Source: Malania oleifera
Lineage: Eukaryota; Streptophyta; Magnoliopsida; Santalales; Ximeniaceae
Assembly (NCBI RefSeq): GCF_029873635.1
Contig: NC_080418.1
Span: forward strand, 12,627,562 to 12,691,561
Direction: 5' to 3'
DNA: 64,000 bases
A program made the position numbers and the translations under genes. Of the stretch, positions 50,515-62,386 are shown piece by piece. The notes below the pieces were generated by a model. That model saw only the letters and a program-made list of their open reading frames with translations, was not told the DNA's origin and made no database searches. Every line of letters begins with the position of its first letter. Position 1 is the first letter of the stretch.

Positions 50515-50784
50515 GTCAGTTTTGGAGATGATGGGAAGGTGAGATTGACTGAATAGGTGCTGCCCAAAGTGTGTATCGTGATGAGGTAGGGGCATTTTGG
50601 GTTGGTCGTGGAGACTATGACATGGTTGCCTATCCTGCCAGTCATAGCATATGATCCACTAATCCAACACCGTCCGACAGCGATTTCACTATCGATGATC
50701 CCTTGACGGAAACTATGCATCCAAAATCACAGGTCATCGAGAACGCATGAGGTCTCTACCTCTCCTCTAGCCAGAACAACAACT
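50515..50784. other. distal 5' flank of the GRAS segment
   Basis: Continues the flank cut by the copia insertion. The same 270 bp occurs at 56463-56732 in copy B. It has higher GC than its surroundings, but no conserved reading frame between the two copies. Confidence 0.55.
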
Positions 50785-52372
50785 ATCTAAGATATGTGGT
50801 TGCACTCTGATCTGTAAATAGCAATGATATTGTGCTCTATAAACTATATCTATCTGTAATATTTCATCAGGGATCTGATACTGTATACATATATACTACT
50901 GCTATAATTACCCTAATATTTTCATCTTGTTTCCAAAATAACCATAACACTATAGTTCTGTACTGGAAATATTGTAACATCTAAATAACATAGTTATAGC
51001 ATTTGATTGTTATAACTGTATATCTGACTGTATAATCTGTATAATCTAAGTGTTATGGTTTTAGGAAACATGTCATTCTTTAATTACTGTAATATATTGA
51101 TCTAAATTAAATCCAAAATACTTGTCTGATAAATATCTATCTATATCTATATACACTGTAAATCATGATATACTGAGAAAAACTATATAAATTCTATATA
51201 AAATATATCCACTCAGGCCACACAAATATTAAAACTCATATTCTATAAAACTAGATAATAAACTGGTATATATATATATATATACATATATAAAACTTCT
51301 GATAATTTTGCTAAAACTCCTAGCATGGCATATTTCCCTTATTTTGTTTCTGAAAAAAAAAAAAAAAAAAAAAAGTCCCTTCTATATTTGGTCTTACACC
51401 GGCAGGGTTCCCCACTGAACACCTTGAAAACAATATCTTCCAGAATAAAATATCAGTATTTTTTCGTATACTACATTTTTTATAACTGTGGGAAAGACAA
51501 ATACTAAATAAAATGTCTTACCCTAAAATTGGGATAAAGTTCAAGTCACTTCCACCAATGATCCACTCCGGCAGATTTTTAGAGAACTTTCCTAGGAGTG
51601 TCATGGTTTCCTTGGATCATCGAACCAGCGAGAAACAGAGCCTGAATAGAAGAGAGAAGGGGAGAGGGACATTTTAGAGAGAGAGAGGATCTTCTTGCAC
51701 AATTTTTTGTTGAAAAATCTGGGTTTTAGCTATTTATAACCCCCAAATTCGTCGACGAGACCTGTCATCTCGTCGATGAGTCCATGAAGAAAGTTCCTCA
51801 ATGAACATGAACCCCTCGCAGACGAATTTCAGACTGTCAAAAACCCCCTCTCGGTATCTTCTCGTCGACGAGACACCAGTCCATTTTCTAAAAATCTTTC
51901 ATTTTTCATTTTTAAACCCTTTTGTTATTTAAAAAACTTAAATATAACTTGTCCAACACATTTTTCATGATTTTAAAAATTTGGTCTCTAAGTCCATATT
52001 CAACCCTAAAAGAGCTTCAAAAATATTTGAAAAGATATTTAGAATATGAAGCAATTACATAAAGACTTCTAAGACTTTGAACAATTTTGGCGCTTGAGTC
52101 TTCATGCTTGTCATTTCTTTAAGCTTTCTTTTGCCTCTCTTGCTTTTCTTCAAGCTTTGAAATTCTTTCAAGCTCTCTCTCATATACTTCAAGCTTTACA
52201 AATATCATCTTAAAATCCATGCTTTAGGCTTCATATGATCAACCTTCTTTGAAGTATAAGTTTTAGCACATTCTCTTTTGTAAACCTTGAAATAGGATTA
52301 CTCAACCAAATATGTTAAGTTTGTCTTATTTGTTAGCATCAAAATAAGATGTTAAACCTTGTATGACCAACA
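50785..52372 (-). repeat. gypsy and copia LTR fragments (copy B)
   Basis: Gypsy LTR to about 51875 (ends in GTCGACGAGACAC), joined directly to the copia LTR at CAGTCCATTTTC. The original gypsy end and its target duplication are therefore deleted in this copy. The copia LTR ends CCAACA at 52372. Confidence 0.82.
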
Positions 52373-52399
52373 ATATATATATATTTATGTATGTATGTA

Positions 52400-52431
<32 letters not shown>

Positions 52432-53898
52432 TGTATAAATTTAAATAGATCATAGTGTTTCTAGCTTGTTTTTTACCACTTATAAGATGCAGTCATTGTT
52501 GGTTGGATAAATTTAAATAGATCATAGTGTTTCAAAGACATATACAATATTTGTGAGAATGATTATACTGTGTTGAATGTTAAAACATTTTTGAAAGGAT
52601 GAGTGGAGTTCAAATGAATTTAAACTTTTGCATATGCTAAGTGAAAATTCTATCAATAATGGACTCATTTGCATTAATTGATTATTGTAGTTGTTTTTGA
52701 GTCTTAAAGAAGTCATGTAAACCATTATCAATGTCATATTTTATTTTTTCATATAACTATAGTCTGATTTAGAATGTTTGTAGGATGCATAAACACATTA
52801 CATTATTTAATGTTATTTATATGAAGATCTTGTGCACTCATAAAATTGATTAATTACTCATTGGATTATTGTGAACTGTTTAGTGTAAACACCCAGGTTT
52901 AGAACATATCTTTATGGAAAATGTCTTATTTACAAGAAAAATGCTGCCAAAATTTCTTAAAATTGATAAAATTTAGCTATTTAATATAGTATCATTTTTT
53001 TTTAACTTTGTTCGAATGTCTGATTACTTTTCTATCAACTCATTGATACTTATAGTACGTATATGGTAAAAAATTGTGTACAAATTTTTTTGATAATTCT
53101 TAATTTGTAGGGTTTGCCACTGTCACACCATCAACACGATGTCATGCACTACAAAAGGATGCAATTTTTGATTTTTTTGTATTTTTTTTATTACCTAAAC
53201 ATATGGCATTCATTTATAAAACATTCGGAATTTGTATAATGTATTTGTAATTGTATTTCATTTTGAATTAGAATTTTTAATAATTTATGAATCTTTTTAA
53301 TAATTATGGTTTAATTTATGAAAAAATGTAATTACAGATTTTCACAATAATTAATGATTTAAAAAAATATTAATTTTCAATTATTAGTGACAGTTTCCAT
53401 AGATATTAGTGACAGATGAAAACCGTCACTAATACTACACTATCAGTGACCAATTATGATTCTTCACTAAAGGCTAATAAGTATTAGTGACGGTTTTCAT
53501 TCTTCACTAAAGTCCAACTATTATTGACGAATTTAAAATCGTCACTAATACTACACTATAAGAAACGAATTCTGATCCTTCACTAAAACTAAACTATTAT
53601 TGACGGTTTTGAAATTTGTCACTAATACCCTATTATTAGTGGCGAATTTGTGCCAAGCCATTATAGAATTAATAGTAACGGTATTGGGGTTTTACTGACG
53701 GTTATAATCCGTCACTAATACTATATTATTAATGACAGTTTCAAAATTCTTCACTAATAATTAGTAGCGGCTGATAAAACAACTAATTTAAAACCGTCAC
53801 TAATACTTATAAATTCGTCACTAATACTATTAGTGATAATTTTATGATTATTAGTGATGGTTTTGATCCTTAACTAATAACTTTATTTTTTGTAGTGG
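52373..53898 (+). mobile_element. CACTA right-end fragment (copy B)
   Basis: Collinear with 39372-40957, with a microsatellite at 52374-52434 and subterminal repeats at 53380-53890. It ends TTATTTTTTGTAGTG. Confidence 0.75.
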
Positions 53899-54479
53899 GA
53901 ATGGATGGGTCACTAAGCTCACAAGGAAGTGGGATGCTAGGTGGTGATGGCAAGCTAGGATGGGATGTGTTATAGGGAGAGGGGCTTTTTGCAAAAGAGT
54001 TTGCATGAGCTGGGGGTGTGTTAGGAAGATGGAGGATGAAAGGATAAGAAGATTTACCAAAGAGGAATCATGGAGGAGGCTCAATGGTAACATATAAGGG
54101 AACATCTCATCATATTTAAGACAAGACTAGACAATGAATAGGAAGAAGAAAACTGAGGGGCCACAACATCATTTTGCCAAAATGACTTGGTGCAATGGCA
54201 TCATTTGGCACAAGGGGCGCGTGCTCAAATTTTTTATTTTAAGAATTGCCACATCCAAAATGACATCATTTCTAGCTCAACCATATGTTTGTCCATATTG
54301 TCCTGGCCGTAGGTAGCCACGCGCGAGGGCGTTTGCTCACATGCCAACTAATTAATTTACTGTTATTTTTTTTTTTCCAATAAAAATGTCGAAGAAATCT
54401 AGAAGAAAAGTAGACAAGCTAAAAATACCAGAGAATAGAAAGAAAAAAAAAAACCTAAAAGATAGGGATTTTCTTAATT
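53899..54479. other. 3' flank of the GRAS pseudogene
   Basis: Matches 40958-41533. A short insertion near 54305-54345 with CGCGCGAGGGCG is absent from copy A. The deletion that removed the GRAS 3' end joins at about 54497. Confidence 0.55.
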
Positions 54480-56035
54480 TTATTTGAAAAAGCTTGAAAT
54501 AACTATCTCATTATCATCAATCTTGAGGTCTTCAATTTGGACAGTTTCCCATTTTTGTGCAATGCCATTATACTCCAACGGAACATTAAAGCGCTTACAA
54601 TATTGTGCCAAGATATGACCCGTCTCTTCAAATCTTTTTGCTAGCCCAACAGGGTGAGGGAACTCTATCCCAGTAATGCGAAGTTTAGGAGGCCGACCAA
54701 GTTTCTGTGAGATAGTTTGGATAACGACAGGCCATTGGAAACCACATAAGATACCAAAATCTATAATATGAAGTGTGGTTGCTATCTTCGCTAAATTCAA
54801 GATGTAATGATTTGAAAAGAAAAAGTTGATTCTCCTGAATGGGCATGCAGAAAGAAAAGATTGGTAAGCTTTTAGCTGATCGGCTATCGATGGCCTGTCG
54901 AAAGACAAAGAAGCAAAAATTTGAGACCCAGTACCAGCTAGTCGTGCCTCGAGGGCATTGGCAAAATAATGGGCAACCCTTTGAGATCCGTCACCAAATG
55001 GAGAAGCGTGTTGTCTAATCTCTTTTAACGTTTTATCCACACTCTTGTTATCATTAATGGACATTGCTCTTGCGCAGAAAAATAGGAGAGACCTCAAATC
55101 CACTTCATGTTTTCTATTTTGCTTGTGCTTTGCACGAACCTTTTTGCCATTATATCCCAACTTTTGTTTATTGCGCGATACTTCATTATTACAATTGCAC
55201 ACTGGAGAGGCTTCATGTGGTCATCACAACAAACGAAAACCTTATCAAACAACTCCAACAACTCATACTCTTCCTCATAAGCTATTAACTGCTTCTTGCT
55301 CGATTCTTTTGTATCTATATCCTTCATAAGCTGATCCTTCCTTTCCCTTGCACCACTTGGCTGCAGATTCTCCCTCTTCGTATTCTTCTCTACCTCTTTG
55401 TGTGGACTGTCATTCTTTAACATTGGAGGTAACGCACTATTCTCAAGATCAATAATTGAAAGATTTTCACGAGGAAAATATTTACTAGCACCCACTTCTC
55501 CCACACTTCTAGGTTGCAAACTGATGGTCTCATCAGCACCACGCAACCAGATGGTCTCATCAGCACCAAAAGAATTTGGGTGAAGAAGTGTACTTACAGA
55601 AGGGTTTTTGATGCCATCAAAACTCACACCCAAGCAGCAGCTACTCACAGAGCTGAAAGGCATTTGAGAAATAGGCTTAAAAATGGAGCCGCTGACAGCA
55701 TTTCTGCCGCTGCCAATGTTATCATCATGGGAAGAATTATCAGGGCAGGGAAGCTCGGTGAGCTGGTCGCGTGAGGGAGGGTATTTCTCACCGAGAACAT
55801 CGCAGAATGATTTTTTGGCAGCTTGGAGAGCCAAAGGGTCAACGAGCATGCCGGATCCCTCCTCCATCGTCTCCTCTTTCATGAGCATCTCCACGATGCG
55901 CTTGAAAGAAGAATCTGCGGAGAGGTCGCCGTCGTCATCTCGATGATCAGAGTCTACCTCCGGTGGTCTCACAGTGGAAGGGAGAACCAAGTAACCTGGG
56001 TATCGCTCATGCGGATTAACAGCAGGGAAATCCAT
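54480..56035 (-). pseudogene. truncated GRAS duplicate
   Basis: It starts at 56035 with the same N-terminus as the intact gene. A 27 bp internal duplication repeats GADETI at about 55535-55565. A 2 bp insertion near 55206 shifts the frame, so the N-terminal ORF runs off at 55094 and the GRAS part is open in another frame (54480-55202). The sequence stops matching after IEDLKIDDNEIVI. The last about 172 codons, including PFYRE and SAW, are missing through a deletion matching about 41534-43056 of copy A. No functional GRAS protein is expected. An N-terminal peptide of 313 codons could still be made. Confidence 0.92.
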
Positions 56036-56732
56036 GGAGTTGAGCTCAAGGGATGGACTTGTCTCTGAGTCTCAAAAATTCAATCCGTGTGTGAAAAAAG
56101 TAAAGGACAAGCCCTTTGGGACGCGGACATGTCTCACGGCCTACTTCGCTGGGAATTTAGAGTTTTTTCCGGTTTTTGTTTTAATTTATTTTAAAATATT
56201 TTTAAAAAGTTTGGGTGAAAATTTTTTTTCCCTTGCTCTAAAAAACGTTGGATGGTTGAGCATATTTTAATTTAGGAGAACTCATGGCCTGCTGATGCGT
56301 GAAAGCCAAAAACACTGGATGGTCTTACATTTTTTAAACAATTTTTTTATAAAAATGCTACTTGGTGTAGCGTTTTTTTTGTTATGTTCTAGTGCTGCTC
56401 TCTTCCTCCCTTCCCTTCCCCTATTTCAGCGATGGTACTCCAGATGGTGCCTCACCATCATGTGTCAATTTTGGAGATGATGGGAAGGTGAGATTGACTG
56501 AATAGGTGCTGCCAAATGTGTGTATCGCGATGAGGTACGGGCATTTTGGGTTGGTCGTGGAGACTATGACATGGTTGCCTATCCTGCCAGTCATAGCATA
56601 TGATCCACTAATCCAACACTGTCCGGCAGCAATTTCACCATCGATGATCCCTTACGGAAAGTATGGATCCAAAATCACAGGTCATCAAAAACGCGCGAGG
56701 TCTCTACCTCTCCTCCAATCAGAACAGCAATT
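56036..56732. other. 5' flank of the GRAS pseudogene, empty copia site
   Basis: Equivalent to 44566-45039 plus 50515-50784. At 56458-56462 it has a single CATGT, the unoccupied target of the Tork-like copia element. It ends at the segment junction. Confidence 0.7.
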
Positions 56733-57203
56733 ATCTAAGATATATGGTTGCACTCTGATCTATAAATAGGAATGGTATCATGCTTTATAAACTGTATCTG
56801 TCAGTAATATTTCATCAGGGATCTGATACTGTATACATATATACTACTACTATAATTATCCTACTATTTTCATCGTGTTTTCAAAATAACCATAACATTA
56901 TAGTTCTGTACTGGAAATACTGTAACATCCGAATAACATAACTATAACATCTGATTGTTATAACTGTATATCTGACTGTATAATCTGAGTGTTATAGTTT
57001 TAGGAAACATGGCACTCTGTAATTACTGTAATATATTGATCTGAATAAAATCTCAAATACTTGTTTGATAAATATCTGTCTATATCTGTATACACTGTAA
57101 ATCACGATATACTCAGAAAAACTATATAAATTCTATATAAAATATATCCACTCAGGCCACACAAATATTAAAACTCATATTCTATAAAACTGGATAATAA
57201 ACT

Positions 57204-57249
<46 letters not shown>

Positions 57250-59238
57250 TAAAACTTCTGATAATTTTTCTAAAACTCTTAGCATAGCACATTTCCCTTA
57301 CTTTGTTTCTGAAAAAAAAGTCTCTTCTATATCTGGTCCTACACCCGTAAAGTTCCCCACTCAACACCCTGAAAACAACATCTTCTAGAATAAAATATCA
57401 GTATTTCTTTGTATACTACATTTCTCATGATTGTGGGAAAGGCAAATAATAAATAAAATGTTTTACCCTAAAATTGGGATTGAGTTCAAGTCACTTCTAC
57501 CAATGATCTACTCCAGTAAATTTTTAGAGAACTTTCCCAAGAGTGTCGTGGTGGCCTCGGATCGTCGAACCAGCGAGAAATGGAACCTGAATGGAAGAGA
57601 GAAGGGGAGAGGGACATTTTAGAGAGAGAGAGGATCTTCTTACGCAATTTTCTGCTGAAAAATTCGGGTTTTAGCTATTTATAACTCCGGATTCATCGAC
57701 GAGACACGTCATCTCATCGACAAGTCTATGAAGAATGTTGCCCAACAAACATGAACCCCTCGTCGACGAATTTTAGACTGCCAAAAACCCCCTCTCAGTA
57801 TCTTCTCGTCAACGAGACCCTCATGTATTCTCGTCGACGAATCCCCTATGTTCGTTAATGTGACCTTAATTTTCTTCTTTTCTTTCGTCCTCCTATTTTA
57901 AATTATGAAAATTGTCTAGGTCTCTACACAGTTATTCAACATTTGTATTCTTGTCAGTTGGCTGGCCAATCTCAATATGTTCTGGTTAGTCAGTTGACCA
58001 GTCTATTTTCTAAAAAACTTTCATTTTTCATTTTTAAACACTTTTGTTATTTAAAAAACTTAAATATAACTTGTCAACATATTTTTCGGGATTTTAAAAA
58101 TTAGGTCTCTAAGTCCATATTCAACCCTAAAAGAGTTTCAAAAATATTAGAAAAGATATTTAAAATATGAAGCAATTACATAAAGACTTCTAAGACTTTG
58201 AACAATTTTGGCGCTTGAGTCTTCATACTTCTCTTTCTTTAAGCTTTCTTTTGCTACTCTTGCTTTTCTTCAAGCTTTGAAATTCTTTCAAGCTCTCTCT
58301 CATATACTTCAAGCTTTACAAATATCATCTTAAAATACATGTTTTAGGCTTCATATGATCAACCTTCTTTGAAGTATAAGTTTTCGCACATTCTCTTTTG
58401 TAAGCCCTAAAATAGCATTACTCAACCAAATATGTTAAGTTTGTCTTATTTGTTAGCATCAAAATAGGATGTTAAACCTTATATGGCCAACAATGTATAT
58501 ATGTATATATGTGTGTGTGTGTGTGTGTATGTGTCTGTGTGTATAAAGTAAAATAGATCATAGTGTTTCTAGCTTACTTTTTTTTTTTTTACCACTTATA
58601 AGATGCAGTCATTGCTGGTTGGATAAATTTAAATAGATCATAGTGTTTCAAAGACATACAATATTTGTGAGAATGATTATAATGTGTTAAATGTTAAAAA
58701 CATTTTTGAAAGGATGAGTGAAGTTCAAATAAATTTTAAACTTTTGCATATGCTAAGTGAAAATTTTATTAATAATTGACTCATTTGCATTATTTGATTA
58801 TTGTAGTTGTTTTTGAGTCTTAAAGAAACCATATAAACCATTATCAATGGCACATTTTATTTTTTCATAAAACTATAGTCTGATATAGATTGTTTGTGGG
58901 ATGCATAAACACATTACATTATTTAATGTTATTTATATGAAGATCTTGTGCACTCATAAAATGCATTAATTACTGATTGGATTATTGTGAACTGTTTAAT
59001 GTAAACACTTAGGTTTGGAACATATTTTTATGGAAAATGTCCTATTTACAGGGGAAATGCTGCTAAAATTTCTTAAAACTGATAAAATTTAGCTATTTAA
59101 TATAGTATTATTTTTTTTAACTTTGTCCGAATGTCCGATTACTTTTCTATCAACTCATTGATATTTATAGTACGTATATAGTAAAAAATTGTATACTAAT
59201 TTTTTTGAATCGGTGAGGGATCAGTGACGGATCAAAAC
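56733..59238. repeat. tandem segment, partial copy C
   Basis: Gypsy LTR (56733-57928), copia LTR tail (57929-58492), microsatellite and the start of the CACTA fragment. The match to copy A stops near 59200, then has a short jump to subterminal repeat sequence. It retains CAGTT at 57929-57933 and ATGTA at 58493-58497, the best-preserved target duplications. Confidence 0.85.
57206..57246. repeat. (AT)n microsatellite
   Basis: An expanded AT run inside the gypsy LTR of copy C. The same site is shorter in copies A and B. Confidence 0.93.
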
Positions 59239-60010
59239 CACTACAAAAAATAAGGTTATTAGTAACGGTTTTGAACTAATCGCTATATCTGCCGTTACAA
59301 ATACTTATTAGTGACGAATTTTTCAAACCGTCTTTAATAATAGAGTATTAGTGACGGATTAAAACTGTTACTAAAAAACCTAAACTCGTCACTATAAATT
59401 CTATACCGGCTCAATCAAAAAATCGTCACTAAAGCTATAGTATTAGTGACGGTTTTAAATTCGTCACTAATGCTCTATTATTAGTGACGGTTTGAAAATC
59501 ATCACTATTGCTCACATGCAACTATTAGTGACAATTTTCAAACCGTCGCTAATAGTATAAATTTGTCACTAATACTATATTATTAGTGACGGTTTAAAAA
59601 CTTTCACTAAAGTTCTTTAAAAAAAAAAAAAAAAGAATTATTAATTATTAGTGACGGTTTTGAAACCTTCACTAATACTTAAATTGAACAATTAGTAGTG
59701 ACGATTTTAAAATTGTCACTAATAATTTTAAATTAATTTTTTTTAATTATTAATTTCTGTAAAAATCTGTAATTACATTTTCTTATACGTAACATTAAAC
59801 CATAATTGCAAAAAAATTCATAAATGATTCAAAATTTAAATTCAAATTTAAATAAAAATACAAATATATTATACAAATTCAAATTCAAATTCAAATTTAA
59901 ATACAAATATATTATACAAATTCAAATTTAAATTCAAATTTAAATAAAAATACAAATATATTATACAAATTCAAATTCAAATACAAATATATTATATAAA
60001 TTCAAATTTA
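59239..60010 (+). mobile_element. left end of a CACTA element, truncated on the right
   Basis: Starts CACTACAAAAAATAAGG; its first 25 bases match the inverse of the right end at 40957. TTAGTGACGG-type hairpin repeats continue to about 59730. AT-rich sequence and a minisatellite follow. No matching right end is found before the LIMR exons. Confidence 0.75.
59840..60010. repeat. AT-rich minisatellite
   Basis: Four copies of a variable unit built on CAAATATATTATACAAATTC and AAATTTAAATTC words. Confidence 0.85.
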
Positions 60011-60587
60011 AATTTGACAATTAGTAGTAATGGTGATGCGAGCTTCAACAGTGAGAGACCATGGCAACAAGGGAGTCTATGGCTTGCTACAGCGTCATCC
60101 TCGAGGGCAAAGTTCTCAAACAATAAGGCTCAATTTGTAATCTAGGGCCTAACTTTAGAATCCTTGACCTTGATAGTGATGGAGCAGACAATGAGATCAT
60201 GGAGGGTGATAAAGGACAATGAGATCATGGATGACAGAAAAGAACGATGAGGCCGTGGATGGTGGTGGCTGCATCAACAATTCTTTATCTAATTTACCCG
60301 GAATTTCTTTTCAAAATTAATTTGAAATGTGATAAGTCTGCCCATGTAGACAAAATGAATTTTAGCCTTTCATCTGATAGGTTGTCTCTTATAATTAAGG
60401 TATGATAAATATTAATTTTATTTTTCCTGCATCTTGATAAGGCAAGCGGATGCAATGACCACAAGAAAGACATCAAGATACTTGTATTCAAAATGCTCCA
60501 CATTATATTTTCTACTAAGTACATACAAAAACCGATCAAATGCCATAACTGAACAAAATTTGACGCAAAATACGGAATAAGATATAC
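60011..60587. other. segment between CACTA and LIMR exons
   Basis: 60050-60290 has moderate GC and repeated GATCATGGA/GACAATGAG words. 60291-60587 reads like intron sequence. The next LIMR exon expected after 60588 is not seen here on either strand. Confidence 0.5.
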
Positions 60588-61805
60588 CTTTTCCACTGAC
60601 TTCACATTTTTATGCCATTTTCTACCCTTAGAACCACTTCTTTCTTCCTGATGGAGTGCATCGGCAACTTTCCTCAACTCTCTTGCTTTTTTACCTAATT
60701 CTATTGCTTCCTACAGTATAGGAATGCCAATAATTCATAAGCTGTTGCAAACATATCATCTCAACAACTTTGAGTAATTTCATTTGGATACATGGCATGC
60801 AAACTCTAGAAGCACCTTGATATATTTTGAACGAGTGATAACAGCCTTTGGGCGCCGAATGAGTGAATATATAAGCCCCAGTGGAAGAGAGGCAATACCA
60901 ACACCACCAAATATCTGGAGAGAAAATAAGAGAGTAGCAAATAACATATTATAACCAAAAAAACTTATAACTCATAAATATTGTATAATTTGTTCCCAAC
61001 CCATTTCCAGGTGAGGATATTCTTTGCCCCTTAGGATCATGAATAAAGTACTGCTTTTATATAAGACAGTCAAAATTTTACTAGGTACTGCATAATAACA
61101 TAAATTGGTCCATGATCGCATAAATTGGCGGAAAAGGATTCATATAGCCCACCCCACTTAATGGAACTAAGGCTTGGTTTTGTTGTTGTTGTTGTTGTTG
61201 TTGTACTGCATAATAACACCTGACGAACAATTACTTTCACCTTACCTCATTTATTATGTAATTAACAGTTTACCTCTCCATGGATCATTATTAAGGTGTA
61301 CTGAAGAGGAAAAACCTCTGATTAGGATCACATTGGTCAGTGGAGATAATACTAAATAAAGAATTAATGATGCTACATAGAATTCTGAAGTTTACACAAA
61401 TTAACATACAGTGAAAAATATGGATCCAACAATTGTAGCAAGAGCAACAACATATTCTGGAAAGGTAGTCCGCATTGTCCAGGTCGTCTCTGATGAAGAA
61501 CTTGCAGAATATACAGAGCACTGTAAAAGAAGTAAAGAACAGAGAAAGTAAATAGAAGAAAAGGAAGCAGGCTGAGCTTGGGAATGTTGATCATGAGCAA
61601 TCACCAAGCCAAGCAATAATCCCAAAATGCTAACAATGACACAGTAAGTACTCAAAACTAGAAAATAAAATTGTGCAGAAAAATAGAACCTGGTGTGTGC
61701 CGCTTCCAATACATGGTTGGCTGCCCGAGAAGCCCCATGTACTTGGAAAAAGAGTTGTGGATGAAGAGAGATGCCTAACAGTGAAGTCCACCTTTCCAAT
61801 TAGCC
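60588..61805 (-). pseudogene. LIMR (LMBR1-domain membrane protein) gene, internal exons only
   Basis: Four exons with GT/AG edges and consistent phase: 61805-61690 (GKVDFTVRHLSSSTT to CIGSGTHQ), 61520-61410 (CSVYSASSSSETTW to FFT), 60914-60816 (IFGGVGIASLPLGLIYS to RSKYIK) and 60710-60588 (EAIELGKKARELRK to NVKSVEK). They closely match, from memory, the middle of the plant LIMR family (Arabidopsis At5g01460 type), a multi-span membrane protein of about 500 residues. The exons have no stops. The next exon, after VEK, is absent from the 300 bp to the left, where transposon sequence begins. The earlier exons are not seen before 64000. Either the gene is truncated by the rearrangement, or it has very large introns. 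Confidence 0.8.
61176..61204. repeat. (TTG)n microsatellite
   Basis: TTG repeats in the intron between the second and third recognised LIMR exons. Confidence 0.9.
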
Positions 61806-62386
61806 CTATTACCACCAAAGAGGGTATCCCAGTGAAAAACACAAAAGACATCACCCAAACAAAATTTTAATTTCATATTCATTCAAGGTGCAAATGATTA
61901 AAAAATTTAAACATGCCTCCCTGAGACCCTTAGCTGTTTTACTGTGAACCAGTGCAACGTGAAATAGGGAACAGAAATTAATAAGGAATTAAAAAGAAAA
62001 AGAACAGGACGACATCAGGAGATTTGAACCATATTATAGGTAAGCATATGAATATATGTAAGTGACCGTTCACAAAGTCCACACGCTTAACTTCAGCTAA
62101 CAAAAACAAGAAAGAAGAAAAACAAAAAAACTTATAAAAGTTATCTGTTGCAATATTCACTAGGCATTTTCTTTTTTCAATCTTTAAATACAGAATTCAT
62201 TGAAGAGCACAAAGAGGGGTGCCAACCAGGCACAAGCAAAAAGAGACTGACATCACCAAAAAGTGTGATATCAATTGTGTGACAAAATGTCCAAAAAATC
62301 ATTAATCGTGAAAGTATCCAACAAATTCAATCCACCAAACCAGCCAGTAAGACTGGTAATCCATCCATCTTTGAGGGGTTGTAATT
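61806..62386. other. probable LIMR intron
   Basis: An acceptor-like TAATAG precedes the exon at 61805. Farther right there is no recognisable coding sequence, only AT-rich sequence up to the solo LTR. Confidence 0.45.

Larger units (their letters stand above)
37683..50784. repeat. tandem segment, copy A
   Basis: Begins at ATCTAAGATATGTGG inside the gypsy LTR and ends just before the same word at 50785. It contains LTR pieces, a CACTA right end, the GRAS gene, its 5' flank and a later copia insertion. Without that insertion (45040-50509 plus one TSD) it is about 7.6 kb. Confidence 0.85.
50785..56732. repeat. tandem segment, copy B
   Basis: The same order as copy A: gypsy LTR (50785-51875), copia LTR tail (51876-52372), microsatellite, CACTA right end, GRAS remnant and 5' flank. 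It lacks the Tork-like copia element and about 1.5 kb at the GRAS 3' end. Confidence 0.87.

Noticed and set aside
50427-50720. ORF covering the distal GRAS flank (minus strand)
   Set aside because: The equivalent region of copy B is shifted and interrupted, and the ORF includes LTR sequence.
61806-61863. Extension of the LIMR exon to include WVMSFVFFTG
   Set aside because: The hydrophobic reading is tempting, but no AG acceptor lies upstream before a stop, while TAATAG at 61806 gives a canonical acceptor with the correct phase.
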